From contig NZ_LFMW01000021.1 of assembly GCF_001050345.1 (NCBI RefSeq), forward strand, positions 182,408 to 246,407: a DNA stretch of 64,000 bases, in the 5' to 3' direction. Below, piece after piece: positions 26,354 to 36,023 of this stretch; position 1 is the first letter of the stretch; every line of letters starts with the position of its first letter. The notes below the pieces were generated by a model. The model did not search any database. It saw only the letters and a list, made by a program, of their open reading frames with translations, and was not told the origin of the DNA. The position numbers were made by a program, and so were the translations under genes. Origin of the DNA: Pseudomonas fildesensis. Lineage in GTDB: Bacteria; Pseudomonadota; Gammaproteobacteria; Pseudomonadales; Pseudomonadaceae.

Positions 26354-26845
26354 TCAGCGTAATGAAATATCGCGACTGCGCTCGCTGCCCAGACATAATA
26401 CGCGCTCCAGCTCTTTGATATAGAAACACGGCGTGTCAGGGTTCAGGTCTAACTTATAAAAGGTCAATTGTGACGCATAACTGGATAAATAAGCGTAATT
26501 AAAGGCGACATCTCGATCCCGCACTGACATGCTTCTAAGCAGCTCATTACCGCCTACTGGGCTAGTCATAAATCGTGCACTACCGAAGAAGTTATTAACC
26601 AGCTCAAACGAAAACTTCTGGCTATCATAGTTGATTTTCTCAAAATCATGAATTTGATTTCCATGCGACTGAAGCCTGATCAGCACATTTAAGACTTCAC
26701 CACTGCTCATGATCATCGAGCCGGTGGTGAAACAAGCGCCTTTAAGTAAATCTTTATGCGATGCTGATGAATACATCAAATGCAAGGCCACGAGTACCAC
26801 GATGCCCACCAGCAGTCCAACACTGCGCTTGCTCACTTCAGGCAC
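26354..26845 (-). CDS. ToxS-like membrane partner, copy 1
   Basis: A 163-residue protein with one N-terminal membrane helix (SVGLLVGIVVLVALHLMYSS) and a periplasmic domain with two late Cys (TPCFYIKELERVLCLGSE). It follows the ToxR-like regulator and overlaps it by 13 bases. The layout and topology match ToxS-type effectors, which steady their ToxR partner in the periplasm, but sequence alone does not prove homology to ToxS. A paralogue with the same ending lies at 29272. Confidence 0.7.
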   Translation of the reverse strand: MPEVSKRSVGLLVGIVVLVALHLMYSSASHKDLLKGACFTTGSMIMSSGEVLNVLIRLQSHGNQIHDFEKINYDSQKFSFELVNNFFGSARFMTSPVGGNELLRSMSVRDRDVAFNYAYLSSYASQLTFYKLDLNPDTPCFYIKELERVLCLGSERSRDISLR

Positions 26846-27687
26846 CTGTCTAACTGTTCGTCGGTCAAGAGGGCTAACTTCGAATTATGCACTGAAACAA
26901 ATTCCACCGTACTGCCACTGATGCAAAGGATTTCGTAAAAGCTGTGCATCGTATTTAAAATCACTGTGCCGGGCACTTCCAACAAATTCTCCATGCGCCG
27001 TAGCACCGGTGCCATGGTGACTTTTAGCCTCTCGACTTCCGGCGTATTTGCACCGGTGTACCACACGGTCAGCAAGCCCTGCGTGTCTGTTTCTTTGACG
27101 AAGTCCGGCTGCAGCCAAAGGTTCCAATCAATCCGCCAAAGAAAACTCATCGCTAATATCAGCGTCGCTCCCATCAAGATATTCTCAGTGCTTAGCCGGC
27201 TTCTCAGCCATGAGAGCCTAACCTGCGGCACTTGCGGGCTTGGGGCGACGCTCGAAGTTAAAGGAACCGGAGTGCTCATGTTGCTAACTTGCCCGGGCGC
27301 AACCAAGAACTCGGAGTTAAACTGGTAACCCCTTCGCGGAATGGTCTGGATGATTTCACGATGCTCATCATCGGCCAGCAGCTCCCGAATCGTTGAAATA
27401 GCCTGGTTCAGGCTGTTCTGCCCAACGATACGGTCAGGCCAGCCAAAGGCAAAGATTTCATCGCGACTGACAATGGTGTCTGCCCGGTCAATCAGAATTT
27501 CCAGGATGCGACTGGAACTGTACCCCAGCTCAACTTTGCGCTGGTTATTATGTTCATGAATAACCAACGTATTGTGCGAGGGCCAAAATATAACTTGCCG
27601 CCCTTTAGAAGCACACAGGATTAATACTTTTTTAGCTTCCGTTTGAATACCCTTATCGCTCGACGTCGGGTCAATCGATGACTGCAT
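26833..27687 (-). CDS. ToxR-like transmembrane transcription regulator, copy 1
   Basis: A 284-residue membrane-bound regulator: an N-terminal OmpR-type winged helix (residues about 40-125: SSRILEILIDRADTIVSRDE, WPDRIVGQNSLNQAISTIR, TIPRRGYQF), a Pro/Ser linker, a membrane helix (ENILMGATLILAMSFLWRI), and a periplasmic domain of about 100 residues with Cys near the end. This is the ToxR/CadC/TcpP plan, coupling a periplasmic signal directly to promoters. ATG 27687 is preceded by AAGGAAAAG. It is translated with the ToxS-like gene by overlap. By location it probably controls the fimbrial or EAL genes. Confidence 0.87.
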   Translation of the reverse strand: MQSSIDPTSSDKGIQTEAKKVLILCASKGRQVIFWPSHNTLVIHEHNNQRKVELGYSSSRILEILIDRADTIVSRDEIFAFGWPDRIVGQNSLNQAISTIRELLADDEHREIIQTIPRRGYQFNSEFLVAPGQVSNMSTPVPLTSSVAPSPQVPQVRLSWLRSRLSTENILMGATLILAMSFLWRIDWNLWLQPDFVKETDTQGLLTVWYTGANTPEVERLKVTMAPVLRRMENLLEVPGTVILNTMHSFYEILCISGSTVEFVSVHNSKLALLTDEQLDRCLK

Positions 27688-27727
27688 GCTCTTTTCCTTG
27701 CAATGATAGCGGTGAGTACCTATTTCT

Positions 27728-28924
27728 TTAGATCACTCGGTTCATATCCGGATGAACTAACGAGAAATACCCATGCACCAAGTCTTCTGCAGTCAAGTCC
27801 TTTGAATAAAACCAACCTTGGGCGGTGACTGCCCCTAAGGCAAGCAGACGCTCCACTTGCTCGGGCGTTTCGACCCCTTCGACGATTACGTTGAGTTTCA
27901 GGTGCCTGGCCATATTCAGTAGATGAACCAAAATCGTATTGGCGCGTCCTTGATCTTTTTTGCTCACAAAGCAACGGTCAATCTTAAGAATGTCCAGAGG
28001 CAGGAAATCCAGATAAGACAAATTGGAATAGCCCGTACCGAAGTCATCCAGGGCGATCTTATGGCCCTGGTCGCGCAATTGATTCAAATGCAGGATGGCT
28101 TCGTGTTTATCAAGTACGACACCTTCAGTGATCTCAAATACAATGCGTGACGCGGGGATGCGATATTGACTCAATAATTGTTGAATAAACGCGGGAAACG
28201 TGGGGTCGGATACATCTTGAGAAGACAAGTTAATATTGATGTAAAACCCGTCACATGCCCATAGCAGGCACGAGTAATCTTCAATCACGCGCTGACAAAT
28301 CCAACGGGTTGTCAACGGCATGATGCCGGTACGTTCGATCAACGGTATAAATACCGCAGGGCTTATCACCCGTCCTTTATGGGTCCAGCGTAGCAATGCC
28401 TCAGCGCCTACCCAAAGGCCAGTGTGCATATTCACTATCGGCTGATAGTGCACGCTCAACTCACCGTTAACCAAGCCTCTGCAAAACCTAGCTTGCATCG
28501 AAAAGTAATACGTATAGACCGAGGTGATAAACTTATAAAGGCCAATAATGGCACATACCCCAGCGGCCGACACAAACAATAAAATACAATACTCTATAAA
28601 GGCATAGGTTTTAGCCAATAGCGAAGGCCACTCCTCACCGAGGGCCTTATAGTTACCCAAGCTTTTCAACTCACTCAATATGCCGGGCTCAAAACCAGAG
28701 AAGTTACCATTGCTCAAATCGACAATACCGCTCAGGCGCTCAAAAATATACATTTGCGCCAAATGTTCCACCGAGTACAGCGACGCCCAAACCATCAGTA
28801 ATGCGACGATCAACCAAAGCGCGACTTGCGCGACTGCTACCTGGGACCACATTGAAGACATAGAGTTTGCCCATGAGCGCTCAACAGAACGCCCACGCTT
28901 AAGAACGCGCTTGATTGCTTTCAC
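27728..28924 (-). CDS. Membrane EAL-domain c-di-GMP phosphodiesterase
   Basis: A 398-residue protein with two membrane helices (about 30-50 and 110-135) enclosing a periplasmic loop of about 60 residues, then a full EAL domain. Catalytic motifs are intact: GAEALLRW (EAL), NINLSSQ, FEITEG, DDFGTGYS, LKIDRCF, EGVET and AQGWFYSK. It should hydrolyse c-di-GMP and thereby lower adhesion and biofilm formation. There is no GGDEF domain. GTG 28924 follows AGGTTG. It sits between the two ToxR/ToxS-like pairs, upstream on the same strand as the first, which suggests a joint circuit with the fimbriae. Confidence 0.9.
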   Translation of the reverse strand: MKAIKRVLKRGRSVERSWANSMSSMWSQVAVAQVALWLIVALLMVWASLYSVEHLAQMYIFERLSGIVDLSNGNFSGFEPGILSELKSLGNYKALGEEWPSLLAKTYAFIEYCILLFVSAAGVCAIIGLYKFITSVYTYYFSMQARFCRGLVNGELSVHYQPIVNMHTGLWVGAEALLRWTHKGRVISPAVFIPLIERTGIMPLTTRWICQRVIEDYSCLLWACDGFYININLSSQDVSDPTFPAFIQQLLSQYRIPASRIVFEITEGVVLDKHEAILHLNQLRDQGHKIALDDFGTGYSNLSYLDFLPLDILKIDRCFVSKKDQGRANTILVHLLNMARHLKLNVIVEGVETPEQVERLLALGAVTAQGWFYSKDLTAEDLVHGYFSLVHPDMNRVI

Positions 28925-29095
28925 GTATCAACCTGTTAGGTAAAGTCGTTTCTAGAACTGCGGGGCTAAATCTGAATAACACTCACAAGCAGGGGAATGA
29001 AGTGAGCCCGGTCGCTTCATGGCTACGGTAATGATTTATTGACTGCCCGATTTGGATGCTGAGGATAAAGCAGATTGGCGTAGAGGCGAGGTGAT

Positions 29096-29125
29096 GAGTG
29101 GTGAATTCATAATTATTCACCACTC
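29096..29125. repeat. 11-bp inverted repeat in the EAL upstream region
   Basis: GAGTGGTGAAT at 29096-29106 is perfectly matched by ATTCACCACTC at 29115-29125 around an 8-base AT-rich loop. It lies in the 350-base gap between the EAL gene and the second ToxS-like gene; no T run follows on either strand, so an operator is as likely as a terminator. The rest of the gap (28925-29271) shows no gene. Confidence 0.6.
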
Positions 29126-29271
29126 AAGCTTACTATGGACGCAGCCAAAATGCCGCGGCGTCCTGCGAAGGCCACCCATCCCACCTCCGTTATGCGTGGG
29201 TTCTCAGCAACACCTAGTAAATAGGGCAACTGTCATTGCGCACTTGGAGGGTATATCTCAATTTAAAAAGG

Positions 29272-29754
29272 TTAGCGTTCAGCACCAAAGCAACGTACCG
29301 TCTCCAACTCTTTTACATAAAAGCACTGACTGCCTATACGCGCCTTTATTTTATACAGGCTTAATCTGGAAAATTCGTTCGAATAGTAAGCGTAATTAAA
29401 GGCAATATCCCGATCTATGTTGATTTTATCTTTAATCCATTCGCCGTCCCGCTCTTGATTCGTCACAAACCGAGCATTACCGAATAGACTACTCACTTGA
29501 GTCAGAGAAAAATCCTGGCTATTTTTATTAATTGCTTCAAAGTCGTGCAGTTTATAGCCATGGGACTGTAAGCGCTGGCTGCTGTCATACACAGCGCCAC
29601 TGCTCATGATCAGCACTCCCGAGGCAAAAAACGTGCCTTGCAATATCTGCCTACTCGACTGAGCCGAATAAATAATATGCAAAATCACTAATATCACGAC
29701 TAACCCAGACCAAGTGAACGCCCATCGAATGTTTAATGGTTTCAATTGACGCAC
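29272..29754 (-). CDS. ToxS-like membrane partner, copy 2
   Basis: A 160-residue paralogue of the protein at 26354: N-terminal membrane helix (WSGLVVILVILHIIYSAQSS), a similar middle (LQSHGYKLHDFEAINKNSQ; DRDIAFNYAYYS) and the same Cys pair at the end (SQCFYVKELETVRCFGAE). It overlaps the second ToxR-like gene by 13 bases, exactly as in copy 1. Confidence 0.7.
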   Translation of the reverse strand: MRQLKPLNIRWAFTWSGLVVILVILHIIYSAQSSRQILQGTFFASGVLIMSSGAVYDSSQRLQSHGYKLHDFEAINKNSQDFSLTQVSSLFGNARFVTNQERDGEWIKDKINIDRDIAFNYAYYSNEFSRLSLYKIKARIGSQCFYVKELETVRCFGAER

Positions 29755-30608
29755 CTGTTCAGTTGCTCATCTGTCAACTGGGACAATTTGGTTTTATGCA
29801 CCGTCACAAACTGCACAGATCGTCCTTGATCAATACAGACGATCTCATAAAAACTATGCATTTTATTGAAAATGATGGTTTCCGGTTGTTTGACAACCGT
29901 CTGCAAACGATCAAGCAAAGGCTTGATATCGGCCTGCAACTGCGTCAGCTCTTCTGGGCTTTCCGAGACATACTGAACGTCTAACTCGCCCAATGCTTCA
30001 CTTGCACTGAACAAGCCGTGCTGCAACCAAAGCGCCCAGTCGATACGCCAGACTAACGTTGCTGCTAGTGTAATCGTCAGCACAGCGAGCAGCAGGTTGG
30101 TAGAGCGTGGTAGACGCCCTAATGCAAAAAACGCTTGCGGCTGAGTGATACCTTCAGCAGCATCTGCTGCTACCGGAGGCGCTGGGGCAGAGTCGTCGCT
30201 GACGTTAAACTCTTCACGGTTCTCGCTCAGGTATGCCGAGTTAAATCGATACCCACGCCGGGGGACCGTCTGGATGATCGTTCGCTGTACATCATCGCCC
30301 AGCAGATCACGAATATTGGAAATCGCCTGGTTCAGGCTGTTCTGACCCACCACCCTGCCCGGCCAACCGTAGGCAAACATTTCCTCGCGCCCGACGATAA
30401 GGTCGGCGCGGCTGATCAGCAGTTCAAGCAGTCGGCTTGAGCTGTAACTCAACTCGTGTCCAGTGATAACGCCCCCCTCACTTACCCTCAACAGGTGTTG
30501 GCTGGGGGAAAACTCTGCATACCGCGAAACCTCATGAAGCCTGAGTATGACCTTTGTGGGGACCACCGACGAAAGAGCACTGCCATCGGCAATTTCAATG
30601 GGTTGCAT
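29742..30608 (-). CDS. ToxR-like transmembrane transcription regulator, copy 2
   Basis: A paralogue of the regulator at 26833 with the same plan: winged helix (SSRLLELLISRADLIVGREE, GQNSLNQAISNIRDLLGDD, TVPRRGYRF), linker rich in Ala and Pro, membrane helix (NLLLAVLTITLAATLVWRI) and periplasmic domain ending TDEQLNRCV. Identity to copy 1 is strongest in the DNA-binding helix and the extreme C-terminus, so the two may bind related sites but sense differently. I use ATG 30608; the frame extends to 30671. It is downstream of the first fimbrial cluster, on the same strand. Confidence 0.85.
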   Translation of the reverse strand: MQPIEIADGSALSSVVPTKVILRLHEVSRYAEFSPSQHLLRVSEGGVITGHELSYSSSRLLELLISRADLIVGREEMFAYGWPGRVVGQNSLNQAISNIRDLLGDDVQRTIIQTVPRRGYRFNSAYLSENREEFNVSDDSAPAPPVAADAAEGITQPQAFFALGRLPRSTNLLLAVLTITLAATLVWRIDWALWLQHGLFSASEALGELDVQYVSESPEELTQLQADIKPLLDRLQTVVKQPETIIFNKMHSFYEIVCIDQGRSVQFVTVHKTKLSQLTDEQLNRCVN

Positions 30609-30736
30609 TAATGTCAATACCCCGCGTCTGTCTTTCAACCACGTCAATGGACCACGCGTGCCCAGAAGCACTCGGTAGCCGACGTATCAGCGGGAGTATA
30701 GACAGGTTTAAACGGGCCTCTAAGTGCTGTTTTTGT

Positions 30737-31819
30737 TTATTGATAGTTGATTGTAAAAATCGCCGTCGCATTCGCCGGGCCACTGTGTACCGTTGAGTTA
30801 GACAGCCTGAGGTAACGTGCCTTGAGCGCAATGACATAACTGCCGCCCTCTTTGGGCTGGAGTGAAATGCCACTGTCGAGCAACGTCGAGAGCCTGATCG
30901 GCCGGGAATTCTCCAGAGCAAGTTGTACACCGACACCTTGCGCCGCCCTCTCAAGCCCTGGGCCCTGCACTGTGAGGCTCAAGATTCCCTCGTCAGTGGA
31001 CACCGCCCGCTGGGTGGGGTCGATACGGAATGCAATTTTATTGGTTTTGAATACTACGCCTGGCTCAAGTACGTTGACCCCTACGGAGTAGTACCCGTAA
31101 AACCCCGGGCACTGATTGAGCACGATAGAAAAGTCTTGCCAGGGCGTGTAGCCAGTTTTCTCAAGGGTACCCACAGAGTGCTGGCCCAGATTGACCTGAA
31201 TGTTCGGCGCCTGGCAGGTTTGCGACACCACCCTCAACTGGCCCGACGGCCGCACCCTGCGCACCGGCAACTGCCGCCCACGGATTTCGTAGCCGATGTT
31301 CACGATTGGCAACGACGCACTCAAGACGGGCCCCGCTTCGACATGCGCACTGACCTTGACAAACGACAGGGTGAATTTATCCAGGTTCGTATCACGAAAC
31401 ACGCAGGCTTGCGGTCCTGGGCAGTCAGGTAGTTTTGCAGTGAACGGAAAGGCGCGGTTATCGACGTCCAGGATGCGCACCCCGATGCCTGCAAGGTTGG
31501 TGGGATAGGTATTGCCGTTTGCACCGGATTGATAACCGGGGATAGGCCCAGAGACCATCTCCAGGTTGCGCTTGAGGTTAATATCCCGGGTTCCGGGTGT
31601 ACATCGGATAGATGCGACACCACCTGGGGTGAAGACTTGACGATATACCTCGGTGCCGACGGGGATATCGCGGCCGACGGTAATCTGGCTGATGCGCAGC
31701 GGCATTGTCGAATCAATTGCCCCGCCCGCCTCGACCCGTTCGCAGTCCGCCAAGGCGTTTCCGGCTATCCATACGAGGCTCCACACCAAAAGCGATTGAG
31801 CCGCGAAGTTGCCAAACAT
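30737..31819 (-). CDS. Fimbrial tip adhesin, cluster 1
   Basis: A 360-residue two-domain fimbrial subunit with a signal peptide (SLLVWSLVWIAGNALA). The N-terminal half is a lectin-like domain; the C-terminal half is a FimA/FimH-type pilin domain (AFRIDPTQRAVSTDEGILSL) closing with the subunit signature GPANATAIFTINYQ, the strand that chaperone and usher recognise. Last gene of cluster 1, 26 bases after the usher. It should bind a host or surface ligand, which is not identifiable here. Confidence 0.85.
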   Translation of the reverse strand: MFGNFAAQSLLVWSLVWIAGNALADCERVEAGGAIDSTMPLRISQITVGRDIPVGTEVYRQVFTPGGVASIRCTPGTRDINLKRNLEMVSGPIPGYQSGANGNTYPTNLAGIGVRILDVDNRAFPFTAKLPDCPGPQACVFRDTNLDKFTLSFVKVSAHVEAGPVLSASLPIVNIGYEIRGRQLPVRRVRPSGQLRVVSQTCQAPNIQVNLGQHSVGTLEKTGYTPWQDFSIVLNQCPGFYGYYSVGVNVLEPGVVFKTNKIAFRIDPTQRAVSTDEGILSLTVQGPGLERAAQGVGVQLALENSRPIRLSTLLDSGISLQPKEGGSYVIALKARYLRLSNSTVHSGPANATAIFTINYQ

Positions 31820-31845
31820 ATTTTATCTCCTCAGGCCAAACCGGA

Positions 31846-34371
31846 TTAGGGTTGAACCGCTGTGCATAGGCTGTTTCGGCTTTGCAAGCCTGACCCACCA
31901 GCGTCGGGCGCCGGCAGCAGCAACAGGCACTGCTGAGTGGCCTCTCGCCCCCAACTGACCCTTACTTGGTCCACCCCTTCTGGTACCCGCGCGTAGAGCT
32001 GCCCTCCCTGCCCGACCAAGCCTAACGACGGACCGGCGGCAAGGCTCACGGTGGCACCAAAAGGTACGGGGCTGCCGTCAGCTAAATGCACTGTGAGCAA
32101 CAGCGCGCGTCCCGAATTGGTTGCAAAATCCACCGCTAAAACAGCCCCGGCAGTGGGCACCACTTTGCGGCTTGATTCGTTCAGATCCACACTCGAGGAT
32201 GCGCCGCGAGGGTCGATGCCCACCTCGTTGAGTTCATAAGGGCGCAGGTAAGGCACCACGGCATTGCCCTGACCATCCAGCTTGATGCCCGGAAATCCCA
32301 CCACTTCAGCCCCTTGGGCGCCCTTGGCACTGATTAACGCAATGGTGTCGCTGCGAAAAGGACTCAGCGTAAGCCCCTTGGGATGCCCAACCAGACCGCC
32401 GCCTACACTGACACCCAAGGTGGCATAGTCATCGCCCTGACTCAGCGAGCCGCCGAGGGAGGTTTTGGCGCCTTGGTACTGGCCGTTCCACGAAGTGCCC
32501 GACGTGCCACTTGCCCCATCACGCTGGAGCCCAACGCCGTAACTGTATTGATTGCCCTCGCTGGCGCTACCGCTGAGGTATAGATCTTCGCTGAGTTGCC
32601 CTTGGGCATCGCGTGCCAAGCGCGCCGACAGTTGAGCGTAATTACGCGTTGAGCCAAATGCCAATGGCAGGTTAGCGGTGAGCAGGTAGGTGGTGTCCAT
32701 TGCCCCGAGCGCCTGGCGGCTGCGGTTGGCATTAAGACTCAACCCCACACGCCCCAGTCGGGTGCTGTAGCTGAGTTGATACTGCAAGTCACTTCCCGCC
32801 GTGTTCCTGTACCACTGGAATGACGCGCTGACCCCTAGCTGCCCCCACTCTCCGATCTGCTGATTGGCGCTAAGTGTCACACGGCGGCTCATCCGCGAAG
32901 CCAGGTCCATGGACGAGAGCACGTTCTTCTCAAACTGTAAGCGCTGCGACGCATCGTTGAGATTGTGAGCGCCAGTGGCCGAATACCAATAGGATGCTGC
33001 CGTGAAGTAACTGCCGGTCTCCAGCACACTCTTGCTGTACAACAGGCGCAGAGTGTTGCCGTGCTCTGTACCACTGACGAAACGGGTCTTGGACTGCGTC
33101 AGGTCCAGCGCCAGTGCGCCCAACTGCGTATTCAGGGCCACGCCGGTCAACAACGCGGTGTATTTGTCGCTCGCCTGCAGCCCGCCTTCTCCAGTGAACA
33201 TATTGTTCAAGCCATGCTGGAAGGTGGCTTGGGTAAAGTTGGGCGGATCGTCGAGGTACTGATTACGTAACTGCCCCGCCGTCAAGCTGTAACGCGATAC
33301 GCCGGGGCGCAACAGTTGACTGACCGAAGCGTAGGGTACGGTGAAGCGTTGCTGGCTACCATCGGCCTCAATAACGGTCACGCTCAAGTCGCCGCCATAG
33401 CCACTTGAGTAGAGGTCGTCGATCACAAACGGTCCAGGCGCGACAAGGATCTCGCGCAAAATGTTGCTCTCCTGACGGATGACCACGCGCGCGCTGGTGC
33501 GTGCGATGCCGCGAATCATCGGCGCATAACCGCGTAGCGATTGCGGCAGCATCCGATCATCCGAGGCCAACTGCACGCCTCGGTAGAGCAAACCGTCAAA
33601 TAACTCGCCCGTTGTATGGGTCTCCCCAAGCGTGAGTTGGCTTTTAAGGCCCGCCAGATCACGTTGCAGGTACGTGTTCAGCGCCTGGTACGCGGCTCCA
33701 TCTGTCGGTTGCCAACTCACTGAGCCATTATGGCGAGCACGCCAATGGCTCAGGTTTATTCCGGCGTCAAAGCTCAAGTAGGCTGAATCTTGGCCATGCC
33801 CCTTGAGAGTGCGGGTTGCGTTAGCGGAGTAGCCGAAAATCGCTGCGGTGGTGCCGCGGCTCCATAACTCAGAGCTGACATACCCTTGGGCATCACGGCG
33901 CAATGCGACTTGGGGAACACTCACGCGTAAGATCAGGTCTTGCAGGTTGAACGTCGCACTGGCGCCCCTCACTGTTTCAGGTAACACCAAACAGGACGGG
34001 TCTCCTAAAGGCGTCAGGTAGGCTGTCGGGCTGACGCCCAATTCATCCAGCAATTGCGGGGTGAAGCAGGGCTGGACGCCCCACTCCGATGGGGAGAAAA
34101 AGATATTTTTGCGCCCGATGGGCTGCTCATTAACAAATACGTCCGCCCTGTATTGCCCCGGCAACACCGCATTACCCTTTTGAAAAGGCGCCAGGTCCAG
34201 GCTCTCTGAGCCTTCAGGCAGAAAAGCACGGTTAAAAAGCACCTCCTCTGCGAAAATCTTTTGCCCACACGACATGCCCAGAGCCAACAGCCAACCAACA
34301 ACAAGTTTGGATAAACGCGAGACACAGAAGTACCGAGCCACTTCAGCCCAGGAGTCAAAAAAAGTGTTCAT
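31846..34371 (-). CDS. Fimbrial outer-membrane usher, cluster 1
   Basis: An 841-residue FimD/PapC-family usher: signal region, N-terminal chaperone-binding domain (LFNRAFLPEGSESLDLAPF; PGQYRADVFVNEQPIG), a 24-strand barrel with plug region (ASDDRMLPQSLRGYAPMIRG), and C-terminal domains ending with Cys residues (QCLLLLPA, SLCTAVQ). It assembles and exports chaperone-bound subunits. No frame breaks. Length is typical (800-880). Confidence 0.95.
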   Translation of the reverse strand: MNTFFDSWAEVARYFCVSRLSKLVVGWLLALGMSCGQKIFAEEVLFNRAFLPEGSESLDLAPFQKGNAVLPGQYRADVFVNEQPIGRKNIFFSPSEWGVQPCFTPQLLDELGVSPTAYLTPLGDPSCLVLPETVRGASATFNLQDLILRVSVPQVALRRDAQGYVSSELWSRGTTAAIFGYSANATRTLKGHGQDSAYLSFDAGINLSHWRARHNGSVSWQPTDGAAYQALNTYLQRDLAGLKSQLTLGETHTTGELFDGLLYRGVQLASDDRMLPQSLRGYAPMIRGIARTSARVVIRQESNILREILVAPGPFVIDDLYSSGYGGDLSVTVIEADGSQQRFTVPYASVSQLLRPGVSRYSLTAGQLRNQYLDDPPNFTQATFQHGLNNMFTGEGGLQASDKYTALLTGVALNTQLGALALDLTQSKTRFVSGTEHGNTLRLLYSKSVLETGSYFTAASYWYSATGAHNLNDASQRLQFEKNVLSSMDLASRMSRRVTLSANQQIGEWGQLGVSASFQWYRNTAGSDLQYQLSYSTRLGRVGLSLNANRSRQALGAMDTTYLLTANLPLAFGSTRNYAQLSARLARDAQGQLSEDLYLSGSASEGNQYSYGVGLQRDGASGTSGTSWNGQYQGAKTSLGGSLSQGDDYATLGVSVGGGLVGHPKGLTLSPFRSDTIALISAKGAQGAEVVGFPGIKLDGQGNAVVPYLRPYELNEVGIDPRGASSSVDLNESSRKVVPTAGAVLAVDFATNSGRALLLTVHLADGSPVPFGATVSLAAGPSLGLVGQGGQLYARVPEGVDQVRVSWGREATQQCLLLLPAPDAGGSGLQSRNSLCTAVQP

Positions 34372-34415
34372 GGATTACTCGTATGCACTGTTCGCAGCGA
34401 TCGCCACTACCGCGA

Positions 34416-35159
34416 CTAAGGCGTTAGCGGCCGCTTGACCAACACATCCGCGCCATAGTCATTGATAGCGCTGAGTTCCACTAGAGCCTGAGGCCCCGGC
34501 AGGTTTTTTAGCGTGGGCAAAGCAAAGGAGTGCTTGGACTTAGGCGCGAGCATTTCACTACCGGCCATAAACCGCTGTTTGCCATCCACCACACCCACTT
34601 TGGCTACGGTGACATAGAACGCCGTGGGGTTATGCCCTTCCAGTGCCAGACCACCGGCCTGGCGGATGATGCGCCATTGAACCTGATCAATAGCGTCGGA
34701 TGCGTTGCCGCTCAACGTTTCAGGACGATAGAAAATCTTGATTCGCGAGCGAAAAGCCATCTGCAACAAATTAACCGGCGTGTCAGCCGCCGCAGGCGCG
34801 GTGGGCACTTCGAGCAGGTTGAAATAATAAACCGACTCTTTATCTTCGGGCAGGCTGGCACCGGTAAACATTAACCGCACACTTTGGCCCTGGTTTGGGT
34901 CCATGCGAAATACGGGGGGGGTTAACAAAAAAGGAGCAGTTGAATGGGTGGGGCTGGAGTTAGGGTCTCCGCTGTCGACCCAAGTCTGCACCAGTACCGG
35001 GAGCGCTCCGTTATTGTCCAGCGTTACGGTAATTTCTGCTTCTTTTGCCGGGTAGATCAAGCGTGTACCGGTAATGACCACACTGGCACTCACCTGACAA
35101 CACACCATTGACATCAGCACCACGGCCATTCCGTAGCGTATCGATATAAGGTAAGCCAT
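34416..35159 (-). CDS. Periplasmic fimbrial chaperone, cluster 1
   Basis: A 247-residue PapD-like chaperone: signal peptide (GMAVVLMSMVCCQVSASV), the G1-type strand region with TRLIYPAKEAEITVTLDN, the conserved WVDSGDPNS, PPVFRMDPNQGQSVRLMF, ESVYYFNLLEVP, and RIKIFYRPETL that holds the subunit-anchoring Lys/Arg zone. It donates a strand to pilins until the usher takes over. ATG 35159 with AAGGGA upstream is preferred to 35183. Confidence 0.93.
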   Translation of the reverse strand: MAYLISIRYGMAVVLMSMVCCQVSASVVITGTRLIYPAKEAEITVTLDNNGALPVLVQTWVDSGDPNSSPTHSTAPFLLTPPVFRMDPNQGQSVRLMFTGASLPEDKESVYYFNLLEVPTAPAAADTPVNLLQMAFRSRIKIFYRPETLSGNASDAIDQVQWRIIRQAGGLALEGHNPTAFYVTVAKVGVVDGKQRFMAGSEMLAPKSKHSFALPTLKNLPGPQALVELSAINDYGADVLVKRPLTP

Positions 35160-35240
35160 AGAATCCCTTGCTTGGCTGATCAAGTTCCCAGCGCTGTCTT
35201 TACTTATAAAGGCAGCACTGAGAGTACGAGCGGTTATAGC

Positions 35241-35795
35241 TTATAGATAGCTGATTGAGTACGTGACAGCACCCGCGAAACTACCCGCCTGCACCGGTAT
35301 ACTGGTGGTTAGATATTGAACAGTATATGACTTCGTCATACCGCTGCTGGCAAGAGGACTGTAGTCAGAGGACGCTGGTGCGTTACCAATAACCACTGCC
35401 TCGTTATTGGAATTTTTAATTTGCAGCACGACGCCCATCGCAGCAGAAGCCACTGGTGTGTATCTATTAAGCACATTACCGCCCGCGATGCCGTCACCGC
35501 CCTGGAAAGCGATTGCGGCACTCCCTGCTGTTGTTCCCGTTGTAGCCGAGCAATTCGTCAGCGCAAAATTCAGTGCCGTAGCGCCTTTAATAGCACCTAC
35601 GGTATCCATGCCAGTCGAACTTATCGTCGGCAATGCAACGGTTGTTGTACCCGCAGCAGCACCATTCACTGTGATGGTGCAGGTGGTAGAACTGATACCA
35701 CCGCTAAAATTAATAGTACCGTCAGAGGCTGCATTCGCAACCTGGATAGACGATGCGATCATCAACAACGAGACAGCGATTACTTGACGTTTCAT
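35241..35795 (-). CDS. Major fimbrial subunit candidate, cluster 1
   Basis: A 184-residue type-1-like pilin with signal peptide (SLLMIASSIQVANA) and mature start ASDGTINFSGGISSTTCTI, with the Cys pair typical of FimA proteins (TCTI and FALTNCS) and end AGSFAGAVTYSISYL. It lies 80 bases before the chaperone gene. ATG 35795 follows AAGGGAAG. Low-complexity Thr/Ala/Ser composition fits a shaft subunit. Confidence 0.9.
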   Translation of the reverse strand: MKRQVIAVSLLMIASSIQVANAASDGTINFSGGISSTTCTITVNGAAAGTTTVALPTISSTGMDTVGAIKGATALNFALTNCSATTGTTAGSAAIAFQGGDGIAGGNVLNRYTPVASAAMGVVLQIKNSNNEAVVIGNAPASSDYSPLASSGMTKSYTVQYLTTSIPVQAGSFAGAVTYSISYL

Positions 35796-36023
35796 TTTAA
35801 TAACTTCCCTTGTTAAACTTAAGTCGAGTGTGGCGCAACACAAGTGAGCCATACGCACTTCCTATTGCGCAACACAATCAGCCAAACACATGCAACAACA
35901 TCAAGCAACTCAAAAGTTATAAAGCATGTTTTTCACACGTTTCCTGACTCACCCCTCCCTCAGCGCAAAGGTGCAGCATTTTTACCTTGATCAGCATGCG
36001 ACACATATCAGATCACATCCCGC

